A stretch of 17,789 nucleotides of DNA, taken from a bacterium. Its GTDB lineage: Bacteria; Latescibacterota; UBA2968; UBA8231. Location of the stretch: positions 1 through 17,789 of the forward strand of contig JAQCJA010000036.1 in the NCBI GenBank assembly GCA_027593305.1, read 5' to 3'. The position numbers and the translations under genes are program-made. Positions 1-7,445 of this stretch are shown here, one piece after another (position 1 is the first letter of the stretch; each line of letters begins with the position of its first letter). Under the pieces are notes generated by a model. That model had not been told where the DNA came from. It made no database searches and saw nothing but the letters and a program-made list of their open reading frames with translations.

Positions 1-1540
1 CGCGCAAGGCCAGTTCCAGAACTGCATCGAGTTTCCCCGTTGATTGCTGCCCCAACAGTGCCACGGCAGCGGCACGGACCTGGGCATCCTCGTGCTGCAC
101 CAGAGGCGCAACGTCCGGTGTCCAGTCAATGGTCTCCATACCATCCAGCCACCCCAGCGCATGGGTGATGCGCATGGCATCGGGGGATCGCAGTGCGTCG
201 CGCAGCACACGCACCGAGGCTGGGTCAGTCAGGTCGAGACCCACACGATCCGGATCCAGGCGCCGCAGGCGCAGGCTCTGCGACAGGGTCTCGACGTACT
301 GGGACCGGGCTCGACGGGCAAGCCACCACCACAAGGCGACACAGACGAACAGCGCCGGCACCCAGTCCACGGGTGCCGTGCCCGGGCCCACCCAGAGAAA
401 GACCAGACCGGCAGCCACAGCAACGAGCGGCTTGAGGATGCCGTCGATCAGCGCCTTGGCACGTGCCCGCAGCCGATCCCCCAGGGGCAGAAACAGCAGG
501 TTCACCGCTGCATCGTGTACCGTGTACTTGAGCACGACATCGCCGGCGCGCGGTATGGCGACGGCCCACAGAGCACCGGCGGTGAGAAGGATGACACCGC
601 CACCAACGGCGATGGCGGCAGGCAGCAGCAGCAGGGCAGCGATCAGGCCGAAGCGATCCACCAGCCTGCTGGCGACAAAGAACTGCAGGACAAAAGCGCC
701 GATTCCGGCGACGGCCCGGAAGGTCCCGAGAAAGCTCAACATGCCGGCCGTATCACTGCCATAGAGCGCCCGCAGGGCCAGATCCAACTGGTAGTCGGCG
801 ACGTTGCTGACGACGGTGACGATGAGCACCAGCCCCGCCAGACTCAGCACGAGGGGATGCGCGCAGGCATCGACCGTCGACGCCGGCGACCCTGGACGGG
901 ACTGTCGGGCCAGCCGCAGGGCGCCGGCGCAGCGGCGACCGAGGGCGGCGACACAGACGACACAGACAAGCAGACTGAGGCTGACGACGTACAGCAACTG
1001 CGCCGGTTCGATGCGGTCAGCGGTGAGGCTCAGGGCGCCACCAAACAGCAGATTCGACAACGTACTGCCGCCGGCGATCAGACCAAAGAGACGACGCGCC
1101 TCACGGGGGTCAAAAATGTCACCGGCGAAGGTCCAGAACTGCAGCACAACCAGGGCGCTGACGACATCGGTGAAGACATACAGACCACATACGGCGGCAA
1201 AGGTGTGCCCCGCGGGTAACGCCAGCAGCAGGCGCAGGCCCAGGAAGCCGGCTATGGCCAGCAGGCAGGTGCCAATGATGAGGTGATCCCGACGCCAGCA
1301 GTTGGCGATCTGCCCATAGAAGGCGGCGACCAACATCAGCGACAACGGCGGCAGGATGAACTTGTACGGCAGGTCGCGGCCCGACAGTTGACCCAGAAAC
1401 AGCACACGACTGGCCAACTGGCCGGTGATGACAATGCCGCCCACGGCAGCGACGGAATAGACCAACATGAGCACGACACGCGCGCCCTCTCCCGGGCGAA
1501 TCCGTAACAGACGGGAGAGAGTCAGGGACGCGGTCTTCAT
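1..1540 (-). CDS. Npt1-like (ATP/ADP translocase family) MFS membrane protein with C-terminal HEAT-like repeats, partial
   Basis: I translated the minus strand from ATG at 1540; the frame stays open for 513 codons and leaves the window at position 1, so the C-terminus is missing. The first ~400 residues are a hydrophobic polytopic membrane domain. The segment around residues 137-158 (LQFWTFAGDIFDPREARRLF, then a GLIAGGSTLSNLL-type stretch) is characteristic of the Npt1/Npt2 nucleotide-transporter-like branch of MFS proteins. From about residue 430 the sequence becomes soluble and helical with HEAT-like phrasing (HEDAQVRAAAVALLG). Family members in intracellular bacteria and plastids exchange ATP for ADP; members with HEAT tails in free-living bacteria have no established substrate, so transport of nucleotides is not claimed. 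The gene starts 6 bp after the histidine kinase stop, with no good Shine-Dalgarno, which suggests translational coupling in a two-gene operon. Confidence 0.75.
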   Translation of the reverse strand, partial: MKTASLTLSRLLRIRPGEGARVVLMLVYSVAAVGGIVITGQLASRVLFLGQLSGRDLPYKFILPPLSLMLVAAFYGQIANCWRRDHLIIGTCLLAIAGFLGLRLLLALPAGHTFAAVCGLYVFTDVVSALVVLQFWTFAGDIFDPREARRLFGLIAGGSTLSNLLFGGALSLTADRIEPAQLLYVVSLSLLVCVVCVAALGRRCAGALRLARQSRPGSPASTVDACAHPLVLSLAGLVLIVTVVSNVADYQLDLALRALYGSDTAGMLSFLGTFRAVAGIGAFVLQFFVASRLVDRFGLIAALLLLPAAIAVGGGVILLTAGALWAVAIPRAGDVVLKYTVHDAAVNLLFLPLGDRLRARAKALIDGILKPLVAVAAGLVFLWVGPGTAPVDWVPALFVCVALWWWLARRARSQYVETLSQSLRLRRLDPDRVGLDLTDPASVRVLRDALRSPDAMRITHALGWLDGMETIDWTPDVAPLVQHEDAQVRAAAVALLGQQSTGKLDAVLELALR

Positions 1541-1546
1541 GGAGGA

Positions 1547-2362
1547 TCAGGCAACGGCGCCACCTGAGGAAGGACCGGGAAGTCGCACTGTAAAGGTGGA
1601 GCCCTGGCCGACAACACTTTCAGCCGTGATCGTACCGCCTATCAGTTCGACGGACCGGCGGGCGATGGACAGACCCAGACCCGAGCCCTCCTGCGCGTTG
1701 CCGGCGCCGTTGACCCGGCGGAACTCCTCAAACACATGGGGCAGATCCTCGGGAGGGATGCCGATGCCGGTATCAGCAACGGTCAACTCCAACGTGCTGC
1801 CCGCATCGCCCTTGGTGGCGCGCAGGGACACGGTGATGGTGCCGGTATCAGTGAACTTCGCAGCATTGCTGAGCAGATTGATGACGACCCGGCGCAGGCG
1901 GTCGGGGTCGAGGTGCGCCGCCGGCAGATCGTCCAGTTCCTGGCGCAGTTCGACCTTGCTGCGCACAAGGGGCTCCACGGCAGCGACGCAGCCCTCGACG
2001 AGAGACTTCACGTCGGTGTCCCGCGGTGTCAGATCAATACGTCCGGCTTCGATCCGCGACAGATCGAGAATGTCGTTGATCAGCACCAGCAGATGATCGG
2101 CGCTGGTATGAATGTTTTCCAGGTTGCGGAACATGCGCGGATCGAGGTCGTCCACCGTACGTCGCAGCAGGATACGGGTGTAACCGATGATGGCGTTCAT
2201 CGGTGTGCGCAGGTCGTGGGACATGCGTGCCAGAAAGTCTGACTTGTAGCCGCTGACCTGCTGCAGTTGCTCGTTGAGGCGGCGCAGTTCGCGGTTGCTT
2301 CGCAGGACGCGGGACAGCAGAAACAGAGTCAGCAGGACAAAGCCGGTTTCCGAGCCCAGCAC
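1547..2362 (-). CDS. Sensor histidine kinase, short form (membrane segment, HisKA, HATPase_c)
   Basis: The 271-aa frame carries all the transmitter motifs: H-box SHDLRTP with the phospho-accepting histidine at residue 49, N-box NLLSNAAKF, G1 DTGIGI, F-box FEEF and G2 GSGLGLSIAR. It begins with one hydrophobic segment (residues ~5-18) and a short coiled coil leading into HisKA; there is no sensory domain. It autophosphorylates on histidine and passes phosphate to a response regulator, but no regulator gene lies in the window. The start is a GTG at 2362. The frame stays open upstream to a TGA at 2429-2431, and that upstream stretch reads like the end of a Y_Y_Y extracellular module, so the gene may be 5'-truncated. 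The Npt-like gene follows immediately. The kinase core is certain; the true start and whether it still senses anything are not. Confidence 0.85.
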   Translation of the reverse strand: MLGSETGFVLLTLFLLSRVLRSNRELRRLNEQLQQVSGYKSDFLARMSHDLRTPMNAIIGYTRILLRRTVDDLDPRMFRNLENIHTSADHLLVLINDILDLSRIEAGRIDLTPRDTDVKSLVEGCVAAVEPLVRSKVELRQELDDLPAAHLDPDRLRRVVINLLSNAAKFTDTGTITVSLRATKGDAGSTLELTVADTGIGIPPEDLPHVFEEFRRVNGAGNAQEGSGLGLSIARRSVELIGGTITAESVVGQGSTFTVRLPGPSSGGAVA

Positions 2363-2428
2363 CCACGCGTTGTGATACCAGGGAGCTGATATACGAAAAC
2401 TACGTTGTCGAGAAGCGCAACAATGTGG
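2363..2428 (-). pseudogene. Possible remnant of the Y_Y_Y-type sensor region of the histidine kinase
   Basis: Directly upstream of the GTG start, the same minus-strand frame reads SRQRSFRISAPWYHNAW before entering the membrane segment. In large two-component receptors with a periplasmic Y_Y_Y domain, a very similar phrase (PPWYxTWW-like) joins the last beta strand to the transmembrane helix. The stop TGA at 2429-2431 ends the frame, and no beta-propeller or Y_Y_Y sequence could be followed further upstream. I infer that the kinase derives from a longer receptor that lost its 5' end. The match rests on one short motif, so it is tentative. Confidence 0.35.
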
Positions 2429-2439
2429 TCAGTCGGCTG

Positions 2440-2485
2440 CCCAAAACTGTTGGGATTGACGCGGAGCGCTGGCAAGCCAACTGTT
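2440..2485. promoter_or_regulatory. Possible operator: dyad CCCAA-N5-TTGGG plus repeated AACTGTT
   Basis: In the 178-bp divergent gap between the kinase and the amidohydrolase, CCCAA (2440-2444) and TTGGG (2450-2454) form a 5-bp dyad. The heptamer AACTGTT occurs at 2445-2451 and again at 2479-2485, 34 bp apart, close to three helical turns. This spacing would suit a dimeric regulator, but no regulator gene is adjacent and convincing promoter hexamers were not found. Confidence 0.2.
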
Positions 2486-2540
2486 AAGGGGCGATCCCAC
2501 CCGGCGTGCAGCCGATATCCTTTACCTAGGAAGGCACAAC

Positions 2541-3380
2541 ATGATCATCGATTCACACTGCCACGCCTGGGAGTTCTGGCCCTACGAGCCCCCGGTACCA
2601 GATCACGAGAACCGGGGACTTGCAGAGATGATGCTCTGGGAGATGGATCGCAACGGTGTCGATCAGGCGGTCCTCGTATGCGCCCGCATCGAGCACAATT
2701 CGGGCAACAACGACTACGTACACGACGTTGTGCGGCGGCATCCGGATCGCTTCATCCAGTTCGCCGATGTCGACTGTTCCTGGTCGGACACCTATCACAC
2801 ACCGGGAGCTGCCGCGCGTCTGCGCGAGGCAGCCGAGCGCTATGAGCTGAAGGGCTTCACTCACTATCTCAAGTCGGATACGGAGTGGTTTGCCTCTGAT
2901 GAGGGCCTCGCTTTCTTCGAGACCGCAGCGGAGCTGAAACTGATCGCCAGTCTGGCTCTTGGGCCTCAATGGCAACCGGCCCTGCAGCAACTGGCGCGGC
3001 GGTTCCCGACCATACCCTTTCTGTGTCACCACATGGCCGGAGCCCGCGTCGGCGACAGCGAGCGTCTGGCGCAGATCACCGCGTCGGCTGCGGTTCCCAA
3101 CATCTGCATCAAGATGTCAGGTTTCCACTACGTTGCGCCCATCTCCTGGGAGTATCCCTACCACGACACGCACGATGTCGTCCGCGGGCTCTACGAGGCC
3201 TTCGGTGCAGACCGCCTCTGCTGGGGATCCGACTACCCGGTTGTGCGTACCCATATGACGCACCAGCACGCCCTGGAGGCGTTCCGTACGCACTGCACGT
3301 TCATTGCCGATACCGACCGACGGAAGATCCTCGGTACGAATCTGCAGGCTCTGCTCGCCGCGGCGGCCACTTCCGGTTGA
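2541..3380 (+). CDS. Amidohydrolase family 2 (Amidohydro_2) metal-dependent hydrolase
   Basis: The 279-aa length is usual for the TIM-barrel Amidohydro_2 family, which includes ACMSD-type decarboxylases and lactone hydrolases. The N-terminal DSHCH gives the metal-binding H6 and H8. LCHHMAG (H163/H164) is the mid-barrel histidine, and WGSDYP (D231) is the conserved C-terminal aspartate. The start is supported by AGGAAGG at 2528-2534, 6 bp before ATG. There is no signal peptide, so it is cytoplasmic. Substrate cannot be read from the sequence. It is divergent from the kinase gene and its stop lies 45 bp before the next plus-strand gene, with which it may be co-transcribed. Confidence 0.85.
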   Translation: MIIDSHCHAWEFWPYEPPVPDHENRGLAEMMLWEMDRNGVDQAVLVCARIEHNSGNNDYVHDVVRRHPDRFIQFADVDCSWSDTYHTPGAAARLREAAERYELKGFTHYLKSDTEWFASDEGLAFFETAAELKLIASLALGPQWQPALQQLARRFPTIPFLCHHMAGARVGDSERLAQITASAAVPNICIKMSGFHYVAPISWEYPYHDTHDVVRGLYEAFGADRLCWGSDYPVVRTHMTHQHALEAFRTHCTFIADTDRRKILGTNLQALLAAAATSG

Positions 3381-3425
3381 CGGAGGGGGTCTGAATCAAG
3401 GGATCTTGTCTATATTTCTCCGATC

Positions 3426-4970
3426 ATGACGACCGCACCCCCGCAACCCGCCGTCGAAACGGTGCTGCCCAGCGACCTCAAGGTCGAGCTGTGGAAACGA
3501 ATCGATCGGCGTCTTCGCAATCACGAAGTGCTCATCACCCATGAGCAGTTCTTCAAGGTGATGGTGCGCGAGTTTCGCCGTGTCGTCGGGGTGGTGCCGT
3601 CGCGGCCGGTGAAAGCCCGGATTCTCGAAATGATCATGCAGGTCAACGAGAAACACCCGGAGACCTACCTGAGTGCCGGCATCAAAAACGCGGTGGATGC
3701 ATTCTTCAAGTCCACCGGTGACAACGACGCCGAAGCGCGCGAGATGATCGTGCGGATGGTCAAAGAGGGGCGCACGGCAATGTGGCTGGAGGGCATGGGG
3801 ATCGATATCGACCCGCGCATGCTCACCGGGGCTGTGGAACAGGCAATCATCCGCATCGCCGAGGGCAAGAAGGTCCGAGTGCCGCCCCCGCGCCGTGACA
3901 GCCGCAAGCGTCGGATGCGCCGCGGCGTGGGCATGGCTGGCGTCAATACCACAACTGTGGAAGAGCCGACAGAGGCCGCTGAGGTCTCGGCGTACGCGGC
4001 GGATCCTTCCGCGGCGGAGCAGGCCGAGCGCATCGCCGAAGAGAAAGCCCGCACCGACGAACTGGCAGGAGAGGAAGTCTACCGGGCGCCGCGAAATCTG
4101 GATGCCTATCTCCAGCAGAAACTGCTGAGTGAAGAAGAAGTCGCCGATCTCAGGAAGATGTACGGGATCGACAAGCGACTTGCCGATGGCGACATCGATG
4201 AGGCTGAAGCCAATCGACTGCGCAGTGAGATCTCGGATGTGGTGCGCGAGAAACTGAAGAGCCGCCTGCGCGAGGCGGTGGACAACTCCGTGCACTACCT
4301 CAATGTCTTTGAGGCGCTGCGCCGCCTGCCGAAGGATCGGGACGACGCTTTTGGCTTCCTCATCCGGCACAAGAATCAGGTCGTGGCGGAGAATGCTGAT
4401 GATGTGAACCTCAGCATCGTCACCAAGACACTGGATGAGGACGGCGACCTGCTCGACCAACTTGGAACCTTAATGGAGCGCAAGGACCACGAGATGCGCA
4501 TGATGGCGGCCAACATGCCGCCCTACCGGCACGTCTACACGCCCGACCAGAAGATCGGCAAGTTCTCCGTTACGGAAAGCTTCGTCGACGACCTGCGTGA
4601 GTTGAGTCGGGAGGAACTGTCCGATCGACTCAACTCGGAAGACAGCAACGAGCGCATCAAGGCGGCTGCAGATATCAAGTGTGTGGTCGCTCTGCTCACG
4701 ACCTTGCTGAAGCTGACGACGCCCTTCCACAAGGAGGTGCGGCGCCTGCGCATCAAACTGCGCATGCAACGTCTGTTCGATGGTTCCGTCGATGAGAAGG
4801 ACGGCCGCAACAGGGTGCAGCAATTCCTCCGCCGCCGGTTGAACAACCTCTATCCCGACCTGTCCCGCGATGAACGCGCTGAAGTCGAAGAAATGGGGCA
4901 GAGGATCATGGATAGCAAGGCTGGCGAAGACGAAGGGCCGGACAAGTCCAAGCGCGTGTACCGCGTCTGA
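3426..4970 (+). CDS. Uncharacterised charged cytoplasmic protein, 514 aa
   Basis: I do not recognise this protein. It has no signal peptide, no membrane segment and no catalytic motif that I can name. Residues 1-147 form a helix-rich domain, followed by a very basic stretch (about 150-167, with PRRDSRKRRMRRG) that could bind nucleic acid. An alanine/glutamate-rich linker (about 178-220) follows, then a long helical region (about 223-500) rich in Glu, Arg and Leu that may form coiled coil. Continuous codon use and the large length make it a real gene. A TATATT at 3411-3416 lies close to the ATG at 3426 and could be a -10 element giving a very short leader, but no -35 stands out. The following gene, at 5056, encodes an exported protein. 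Confidence 0.7.
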   Translation: MTTAPPQPAVETVLPSDLKVELWKRIDRRLRNHEVLITHEQFFKVMVREFRRVVGVVPSRPVKARILEMIMQVNEKHPETYLSAGIKNAVDAFFKSTGDNDAEAREMIVRMVKEGRTAMWLEGMGIDIDPRMLTGAVEQAIIRIAEGKKVRVPPPRRDSRKRRMRRGVGMAGVNTTTVEEPTEAAEVSAYAADPSAAEQAERIAEEKARTDELAGEEVYRAPRNLDAYLQQKLLSEEEVADLRKMYGIDKRLADGDIDEAEANRLRSEISDVVREKLKSRLREAVDNSVHYLNVFEALRRLPKDRDDAFGFLIRHKNQVVAENADDVNLSIVTKTLDEDGDLLDQLGTLMERKDHEMRMMAANMPPYRHVYTPDQKIGKFSVTESFVDDLRELSREELSDRLNSEDSNERIKAAADIKCVVALLTTLLKLTTPFHKEVRRLRIKLRMQRLFDGSVDEKDGRNRVQQFLRRRLNNLYPDLSRDERAEVEEMGQRIMDSKAGEDEGPDKSKRVYRV

Positions 4971-4978
4971 TGATTCCA

Positions 4979-5014
4979 TTGTAAGGGGCCTGCAGACGGC
5001 GTACACTGTCTGCA
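4979..5014 (+). promoter_or_regulatory. Candidate promoter with overlapping palindromic operator
   Basis: TTGTAA (4979-4984) and TACACT (5002-5007) are separated by exactly 17 bp and each match four of six sigma-70 consensus bases. A 24-bp dyad, TGCAGAC-N3-GTAC-N3-GTCTGCA (4991-5014), covers the spacer end and the -10, with GTAC at its centre. A regulator bound there would block polymerase. It has no following T-run, so it is not a typical terminator of the upstream gene. It would drive the exported-protein gene starting at 5056. Confidence 0.4.
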
Positions 5015-5055
5015 CTCGTGTCGCTTCTCCCGTTTCACCACCCGAGTCCAATTCC

Positions 5056-5793
5056 ATGCGTACATGCTTCCACCTGACCATCCTCCTGAGCATACTGTTC
5101 GCTTGCGCGGCTCCCCTGCAGGCGCAATGGTCAACGGCCCGCGTCGACAGCGCCCGGCAGGACTCTCGCCGGCGACTGCTCCAGGCCCTCGACCTGACGC
5201 AGAGTCAACAGGATACGCTGCGAGCCATGCGTGATCGCCTGCAGTCGGATGTGACAGCTCTGCGGAAAATGGTCGAGGATGGCGATGTTCTCGCGGAAGA
5301 GGGGCGTCTGCGCTACAGTGAGGCGCTGCGTGCCTACCGGACCAGGCGCGACTCCGTGCTTACCGTCACACAACTGGACCTGATGGAACGAGCCCGCACA
5401 ACCCTGCGCGAGCAGATCCTGTTTGATGGCCAGGGTATGCCCGAGGTATCGAACCGTCTGCTGGACGCGCTGGGTCTGGATGATCTGCAGCGTCGGCGCT
5501 GGTTGTCCTTGCTGGCGCGACTGCGCGAACAGGTGCGGGAGCTTCGTGAGACGGGAGAAACCCTCGTCACTGACGACTATCGACGGCTACGAGAGGAGTA
5601 TCGCCTCTCCTTCGAGGCGATCCTGACGCCGGAACAACGTCTCGAGCTCGAACGGGTGCGCGTGGCGCGGGCCCAGGAGCATCTGCAAGAAGATGAAACC
5701 GAGTTCGATCTGCTCGAGGACGTGGCCGCTCCCGTTGAGGATGCCTGGAGATCGCTGGATGCGGAACTGGGTGACGACGGCGCCGAACCATAG
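5056..5793 (+). CDS. Exported helical protein with LTxxQ-like repeats (Spy/CpxP-like, uncertain)
   Basis: The frame opens earlier (4870), but that part overlaps the preceding gene. ATG at 5056 gives a signal peptide: MRTCFHLTILLSILFACAAP, then a cleavage-type LQAQ. The mature protein, about 220 aa, is almost all charged amphipathic helix. It carries LTQSQQDTLRAM near residue 50 and LTPEQRLELERV near residue 195, resembling the LTxxQ motif of Spy/CpxP-type periplasmic chaperones and metal-resistance proteins. It is longer than those (normally 150-170 aa), so homology is a guess. The C-terminus is very acidic. A putative regulated promoter lies just upstream, which suits a stress-response protein. 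Confidence 0.7.
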   Translation: MRTCFHLTILLSILFACAAPLQAQWSTARVDSARQDSRRRLLQALDLTQSQQDTLRAMRDRLQSDVTALRKMVEDGDVLAEEGRLRYSEALRAYRTRRDSVLTVTQLDLMERARTTLREQILFDGQGMPEVSNRLLDALGLDDLQRRRWLSLLARLREQVRELRETGETLVTDDYRRLREEYRLSFEAILTPEQRLELERVRVARAQEHLQEDETEFDLLEDVAAPVEDAWRSLDAELGDDGAEP

Positions 5794-5831
5794 ACGAGCA
5801 CCAGAAGAGCTGAATCGGAGGCAAGTACCAC

Positions 5832-7175
5832 ATGCTGCAACCATGGATCCGCATCGGTCAGCCGCTGGAAGCCGTCGTCGACGACTATGAGCGCATTTTC
5901 GACGCCTGGGAAGAGGGAGGCATCCGCGGCCTGGTCTTTGGGCGACTGCTGTTCGCCGATGACGATGGCGGTTTTACCGTGCCTGCCTATCGATCCGATC
6001 CGGAGATCTTTCGCCGGCGGGGAATCAAGCTCGAGCCGACCGATGCGCCACTGAATGCAGACAAGGAGAAGCGTCTGCAGGTGATGCTCGACGATGCCAA
6101 ACGTCGGGGCTGGGGCGTGCTCATCTTCTGTCCCGGCCAGGGAACGCATCGGGCAACGGGTCTGCCTGTGGCTGACGACCCCCACGGCGCCCAATTGCAG
6201 GCTGCCATCTGGGAGGATGTATTCAGCGCCTTTCCTCAGGCCGACGGTGGTCTGATGGACGGTTGGACGGAGTCGGCGTACGAGCTCATCTATCACCACG
6301 GCAACGCTGTCTTCCGGCAGATGAACGACAGCGAGAAGACAACGGCGGCTGCCCGCGGCTGGGATGCGTTCCGTCTCGATGCCGGTCGAGCCCATCTGCA
6401 CAAGCGTTTCCAGAGCTTCACCTCCAAAGCCGTCGGCTACTACGGCAACCACGGTTTTCTGCAGGGCATCAACCTCTTCGATCTGACGGAAGACGCCCTC
6501 TACTGGTTGCGCTGGCGACGGGATGACGGCCTGGCTACGGCCCGCGCCTTCCGCGCCGAACTCGACAGAATGCCGCGCAAGCTGCTGCTCGGTAACGGCC
6601 TGCGGTCGGCCGTCTTCAGCGGCATGACGGCGATCGACTATCTGGCCTGGGACGAGGTGCTCGACATCTTCCAGGTGAAGCACTACTTCTGGCATCGCGG
6701 CTTCGACGGCCTCTATGGCACCGTTGCCCGTTGGGTGCAGCAGATCCGCCGCTGGAACCCCGGCCTCAACGAGACCGAGTGTTTCACTGTCGCCCGCGCC
6801 TGGCTCGGCGTACATCTGCCCGAGGTCGAATCCCTGGCCGATATGGAACTGGGCTTCCCGCAGGCATTCTTCGATGAAGTCGTCAAGGAAGAGACCGCGC
6901 GGGCTCTTGCGGCCGTGAGCGACCCGCACAAGATCCTGCCATGGGTGGACACGGGACGGATGCCACACGCTGGTGATCCGATGACGGCAGGGGATCTGTA
7001 TCGGATCCTCACGGCGTCTCACGAGGCGGGACTGCAGCGTTTCCTGTTCCACAACCACGCGCATCTGACGGCGGCGGAATGGAAGGTGATTTCGCGCATG
7101 TGTGGGAAGGAATGGGATGAGGACCCGCAGGGGTACTGGCCACCGGCGACGCCACGGCCTGAGGCTTTCGGCTAG
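5832..7175 (+). CDS. Uncharacterised 447-aa protein, possibly glycoside-hydrolase-like TIM barrel
   Basis: The start is well supported: GGAGG (5817-5821) lies 10 bp before ATG. The protein has no signal peptide. It is rich in aromatic residues and contains sequence typical of barrel-shaped carbohydrate enzymes: strand-like GVLIFCPGQG, then ADGGLMDGWTESAYEL with acidic residues after a predicted strand, and later IFQVKHYFWHRGFDGLYGTV. I cannot assign it to a named family, and no catalytic pair can be picked with confidence. It follows the exported-protein gene by 38 bp and precedes a long structured intergenic region, so it probably ends its transcription unit. Confidence 0.65.
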   Translation: MLQPWIRIGQPLEAVVDDYERIFDAWEEGGIRGLVFGRLLFADDDGGFTVPAYRSDPEIFRRRGIKLEPTDAPLNADKEKRLQVMLDDAKRRGWGVLIFCPGQGTHRATGLPVADDPHGAQLQAAIWEDVFSAFPQADGGLMDGWTESAYELIYHHGNAVFRQMNDSEKTTAAARGWDAFRLDAGRAHLHKRFQSFTSKAVGYYGNHGFLQGINLFDLTEDALYWLRWRRDDGLATARAFRAELDRMPRKLLLGNGLRSAVFSGMTAIDYLAWDEVLDIFQVKHYFWHRGFDGLYGTVARWVQQIRRWNPGLNETECFTVARAWLGVHLPEVESLADMELGFPQAFFDEVVKEETARALAAVSDPHKILPWVDTGRMPHAGDPMTAGDLYRILTASHEAGLQRFLFHNHAHLTAAEWKVISRMCGKEWDEDPQGYWPPATPRPEAFG

Positions 7176-7186
7176 CTGAGCGTACG

Positions 7187-7355
7187 CGGTTCGACGCCTG
7201 CGCCTCCGGCCGCTGCGCTGCGGGTTCGGCTTGCCTCGCGGCTCGATCGACGGACGCCATCCTGGCGTCCGCCCCTTCGGGGCCTGGACGGCCCGCTGCG
7301 CGGTCTGCGGCGCCGCCGCCGAACCGCTCGGGGCTGCGCTCGGACCTGTTTTTTT
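7187..7355. repeat. Structured GC-rich intergenic element ending in a T-run
   Basis: Almost all of the 270-bp gap between the 447-aa gene and the isochorismatase is unlike the coding DNA around it. Outer arms CGGTTCG (7187-7193) and CGAACCG (7320-7326) are inverted. Inside is a perfect 9-bp hairpin, CGGACGCCA (7251-7259) with TGGCGTCCG (7263-7271) and a 3-nt loop, then GCCCC-TTC-GGGGC (7271-7283) and GCGGC/GCCGC pairing further on. Short words such as CGCTGCG recur. Seven T's follow at 7349-7355. It resembles REP/BIME-like dispersed intergenic repeats; termination of the upstream gene is possible. No second copy is present in the window. Confidence 0.45.
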
Positions 7356-7445
7356 GAGAAACTGTCAGGCTTCTATTGAGAGTTCTGTGCTGGCCGGAAT
7401 TCCAAGCTGCCTTTGCGTGACCCACACAACTTTTGGGAGTGAATC

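Noticed and set aside
44..1219. A 391-aa plus-strand open frame
   Set aside because: It lies antisense to the Npt-like gene, is Gln/Gly/Asp-rich low-complexity and lacks any domain; high GC keeps the opposite strand open.
3396..4460. A 354-aa minus-strand open frame opposite the 514-aa gene
   Set aside because: His/Leu-rich with no recognisable domain; antisense shadow of a well-formed plus-strand gene.
5577..7064. A 495-aa minus-strand open frame opposite the 447-aa gene
   Set aside because: Covers parts of two plus-strand genes with good ribosome sites; its end turns into a serine-rich low-complexity tail, typical of a shadow.
7349..7355. Seven T's as a simple rho-independent terminator
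   Set aside because: No stable stem ends directly before the T-run; the hairpins lie 65 bp or more upstream. Kept only as part of the structured element.
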